From: Prevotella sp.
GTDB taxonomy: Bacteria; Bacteroidota; Bacteroidia; Bacteroidales; Bacteroidaceae
NCBI GenBank assembly: GCA_017412705.1
Contig: JAFPWS010000038.1
Coordinates: 1-64,000 of the forward strand
Length of the DNA stretch: 64,000 nucleotides
Direction: 5' to 3'
Shown here one piece after another: positions 62,670 to 64,000 of the stretch. The notes below the pieces were generated by a model. That model had not been told where the DNA came from and ran no database searches. It worked only from the letters and a program-made list of their open reading frames with translations. The stretch's first letter is position 1. Each line of letters begins with the position of its first letter. The position numbers and the translations under genes were made by a program.

Positions 62670-63064
62670 TTATATGAGGGTCTTGAGTTTGTCAACCAAT
62701 AGGGCAGTCATTGGAGCCAGTTCGTCGATTTGTTCCTTTGTGACTTGCTTGAAGTCTTCGTAATCTCCACTCTGTCGAAGGTTGAACAACATGCCGACAA
62801 GTGCGCCTTCCTCTAAAGTCAAGACGCCTGTCTTGACAAAATGGAGTTGCAGCAGGGACCTCACGCCTGCATGGCTCCGTGTGTTGGCAAGCCCTTGCTG
62901 ACAAGGAGTGCTGAGGCTGCGTAATAGACAGCATAATAGAGCCGATTGGCAGACAGGTTGTACCAGCCGCGTTCCGCTACACCTAAGGCTTCTGCGAAAG
63001 TGGCTTCTGCACGTTCCAGTCGGTAAGCAACTACCGATTTCCTGTCTGCTTCACTTAAACTCAT
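62670..63064 (-). pseudogene. Frameshifted HEPN-domain gene (toxin partner of MNT)
   Basis: Two overlapping frames together make a complete HEPN protein of about 130 residues. The first (63064 to 62861) encodes SLSEADRKSVVAYRLERAEA and NRLYYAVYYAASALLVSKGL, then runs into a stop soon after LPTHG. The second (62864 to 62670) continues with VRSLLQLHFVKTGVLTLEEG to DKLKTLI. Removing one G near 62872-62880 would restore ...THSHAGVRSLL. The HEPN RNase motif (R-x5-H, RSLLQLH) lies just after the break, so the protein made lacks it. The start overlaps the MNT stop by 4 bp. Confidence 0.8.
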
Positions 63065-63381
63065 AGTCTTACTCCTTCATTTGTCACGTTGTACTTGAAC
63101 AAGGACGGTGGGGCCTCGTTCCACTCCTTCTGTGTATAGAGCGTGGCGTTGATTTCCTCACCATAGTCAAGTCCCTTGTAGTATACAGGATAGCACAGGC
63201 GGCTGTAGTCACTCAAGTTTGTCTGCGGCTTATCCACCAATACGAGTACGTCCCAATCGCTGTCGCTGCGGGCATCGCCACGTGCTCGCGAACCATAGAG
63301 GATAATCTGAGCCGTGGGCTCAGCCTCGCGGATGGTGTCGCGAATCATGTTGATTATCTTGATTCTTTTTTCTTCTGACAT
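63061..63381 (-). CDS. MNT-type minimal nucleotidyltransferase (antitoxin)
   Basis: A 106-residue protein with the polymerase-beta-like motif GSRARGDARSDSDWDVLV (G-S-x10-D-x-D, about residues 31-48) and a third acidic residue in a later strand (GEEINATLY). MNT proteins inactivate their HEPN partner by AMPylating it. I start at the ATG at 63381, which matches the family and lies 28 bp after a TATCTTTG box. The gene is intact although its HEPN partner is broken. Confidence 0.88.
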   Translation of the reverse strand: MSEEKRIKIINMIRDTIREAEPTAQIILYGSRARGDARSDSDWDVLVLVDKPQTNLSDYSRLCYPVYYKGLDYGEEINATLYTQKEWNEAPPSLFKYNVTNEGVRL

Positions 63382-63408
63382 GGTTGTCTTACGCTTGTTC
63401 TTCGTTGG

Positions 63409-63439
63409 CAAAGATACGCATTATTTCCGAAACTGCAAA
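63409..63439 (-). promoter_or_regulatory. Promoter of the MNT-HEPN operon
   Basis: On the minus strand TTTG (63436-63439), 19 bp, then TATCTTTG (63409-63416). The block upstream (to about 63450) is nearly repeated, inverted, at 31621-31663. Confidence 0.75.
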
Positions 63440-63564
63440 GGATTTCCATGGAAAAAAGAATCAGCAGGCAGCAGGGCGTTGCGCTCTGCCGTATGGCTTT
63501 GCCTGCCGGAAGTCCTTGGTTGTCCCCCAGCTTCGTGGTGGTTTGTCGGTGCCGGAAGAGCTTT

Positions 63565-63642
63565 CGCCTATAGGCAAAAATTCTTTCGCCTGCAGGCGAA
63601 AGATGTTACGCCTGTAGGCAAAACATGTTACGCCTGCAGGCG
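63565..63642. repeat. Four-unit palindrome array with exact 22-bp period
   Basis: The palindromes CGCCTATAGGC, CGCCTGCAGGCG, CGCCTGTAGGC and CGCCTGCAGGCG start at 63565, 63587, 63609 and 63631, each 22 bp apart. Flanks alternate between CTTT and TTA on the left. The unit is short and has no unique spacers, so this is not a CRISPR array. It lies between the MNT promoter and the histidine phosphatase promoter. Confidence 0.9.
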
Positions 63643-63685
63643 AATTCAGACGCGTCATCGTGGGATGAAGAAAATCCAAATATCA

Positions 63686-63717
63686 TTTGGTTTTCTCTTC
63701 ACTTATTCGTACTTTTG
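63686..63717 (+). promoter_or_regulatory. Promoter of the histidine phosphatase gene
   Basis: TTTG (63686-63689), 20 bp, TACTTTTG (63710-63717). The box ends only 5 bp before the ATG at 63723, so the message is predicted to be leaderless. Confidence 0.7.
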
Positions 63718-63722
63718 CAGGC

Positions 63723-64000
63723 ATGGAGACAACGATTTTTCTGGTACGTCACGGCGAGACTGTCGACAATGCGCGACAGGTGATGCAGGGACAGACACAG
63801 GGTGAACTGAACGAAAGGGGCAGGGAACAGGCGCTCCAAGTTGCACGGCGGCTGTCGGGTGAGCGGCTCGATGCTGTTGTGGCGAGCGACTTGTGGCGGG
63901 CTGTCCAGACGGCTGAGGTGATTGCCGCTCCCCACGGCTTGCGGGTGGTGACCACGCCGCTGCTCCGGGAACGCGACTGGGGTTCGTTTACGGGGCGCTT
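63723..64000 (+). CDS. Histidine phosphatase family protein, N-terminal part (cut by window end)
   Basis: The first 92 residues of a phosphoglycerate-mutase-like phosphatase. The RHGET motif (FLVRHGETVDN, residues 6-16) carries the catalytic His, and the second Arg lies in VASDLWRAVQTAEVI. The reading frame continues beyond the window. Substrates of this branch range from sugar phosphates to nucleotides or cobalamin intermediates; nothing here decides. Confidence 0.9.
   Translation, partial: METTIFLVRHGETVDNARQVMQGQTQGELNERGREQALQVARRLSGERLDAVVASDLWRAVQTAEVIAAPHGLRVVTTPLLRERDWGSFTGR

Noticed and set aside
63565-63642. Possible CRISPR array
   Set aside because: Units are 11-12 bp palindromes with 10-11 bp gaps that are themselves similar; there are no unique spacers and no cas genes.

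Overview
The window looks like a chromosomal segment of a gut or rumen Bacteroidota, most likely Prevotella or a close relative. The reasons are paired SusC/SusD outer-membrane genes, the Bacteroidota promoter signature (TTTG, about 19-20 bp, then TAnnTTTG) in front of many genes, weak or absent Shine-Dalgarno sequences, a tmRNA whose tag reads GENNYALAA, a DUF2723 membrane protein, and small secreted proteins with Prevotella-style C-terminal tails.

Layout. Positions 1-167 hold the start of an ISL3-like transposase that runs off the left edge. From 558 to 24131 lies a polysaccharide-utilisation locus for rhamnogalacturonan I plus an L-rhamnose operon. It has two SusC/SusD pairs on the minus strand, a tandem SGNH acetylesterase, a PL11 lyase, a PL26-like exolyase, a GH105 unsaturated rhamnogalacturonyl hydrolase, then rhamnulokinase, an AraA/FucI-family isomerase in place of RhaA, an MFS permease and rhamnulose-1-phosphate aldolase. 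Together these would bind, deacetylate, cut and import RG-I pieces and feed the released rhamnose into glycolysis. No lactaldehyde reductase and no dedicated regulator is visible inside the locus.

24189-30925 is housekeeping: a polysaccharide deacetylase, the large DUF2723 protein, and a purD operon with two membrane proteins. About 780 bp without genes follows (30926-31707), dominated by a roughly 430 bp imperfect nested inverted repeat.

31708-46453 is one minus-strand surface-polysaccharide operon that looks richer in A+T than its flanks. It runs Wza, an uncharacterised pair (a DUF3791-like protein and DUF3990), Wzx, a GT2-acyltransferase fusion, Wzz, a Wzy-like polymerase, three glycosyltransferases, and a full nucleotide-activated D,D-heptose pathway (HddA, GmhA, and an HddC-GmhB fusion). 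Next to its promoter, divergently, sits the tmRNA gene.

47230-60483 is a mixed region: a TrpB2-type PLP enzyme, a sodium:solute symporter, a sensor-less hybrid histidine kinase/AraC regulator, a possible small RNA, glutathione peroxidase, zinc-free ribosomal protein L31, a secreted nuclease/phosphatase-fold protein, a uracil-DNA-glycosylase-like protein, uridine kinase, a four-gene cassette (HisC-like PLP enzyme, LicC-like nucleotidyltransferase, CDP-alcohol phosphatidyltransferase lacking its fourth motif Asp, UPF0104 flippase-like protein) and an HdeD-like protein. The cassette is the best candidate here for an undescribed pathway.

60635-64000 is a decaying accessory end: a 5'-truncated surface-protein remnant, two small secreted proteins, an MNT-HEPN pair whose HEPN gene is frameshifted, a four-unit 22-bp-period palindrome array, and the start of a histidine phosphatase gene cut by the window edge. 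All functional calls come from reading motifs by eye; no database search was run.
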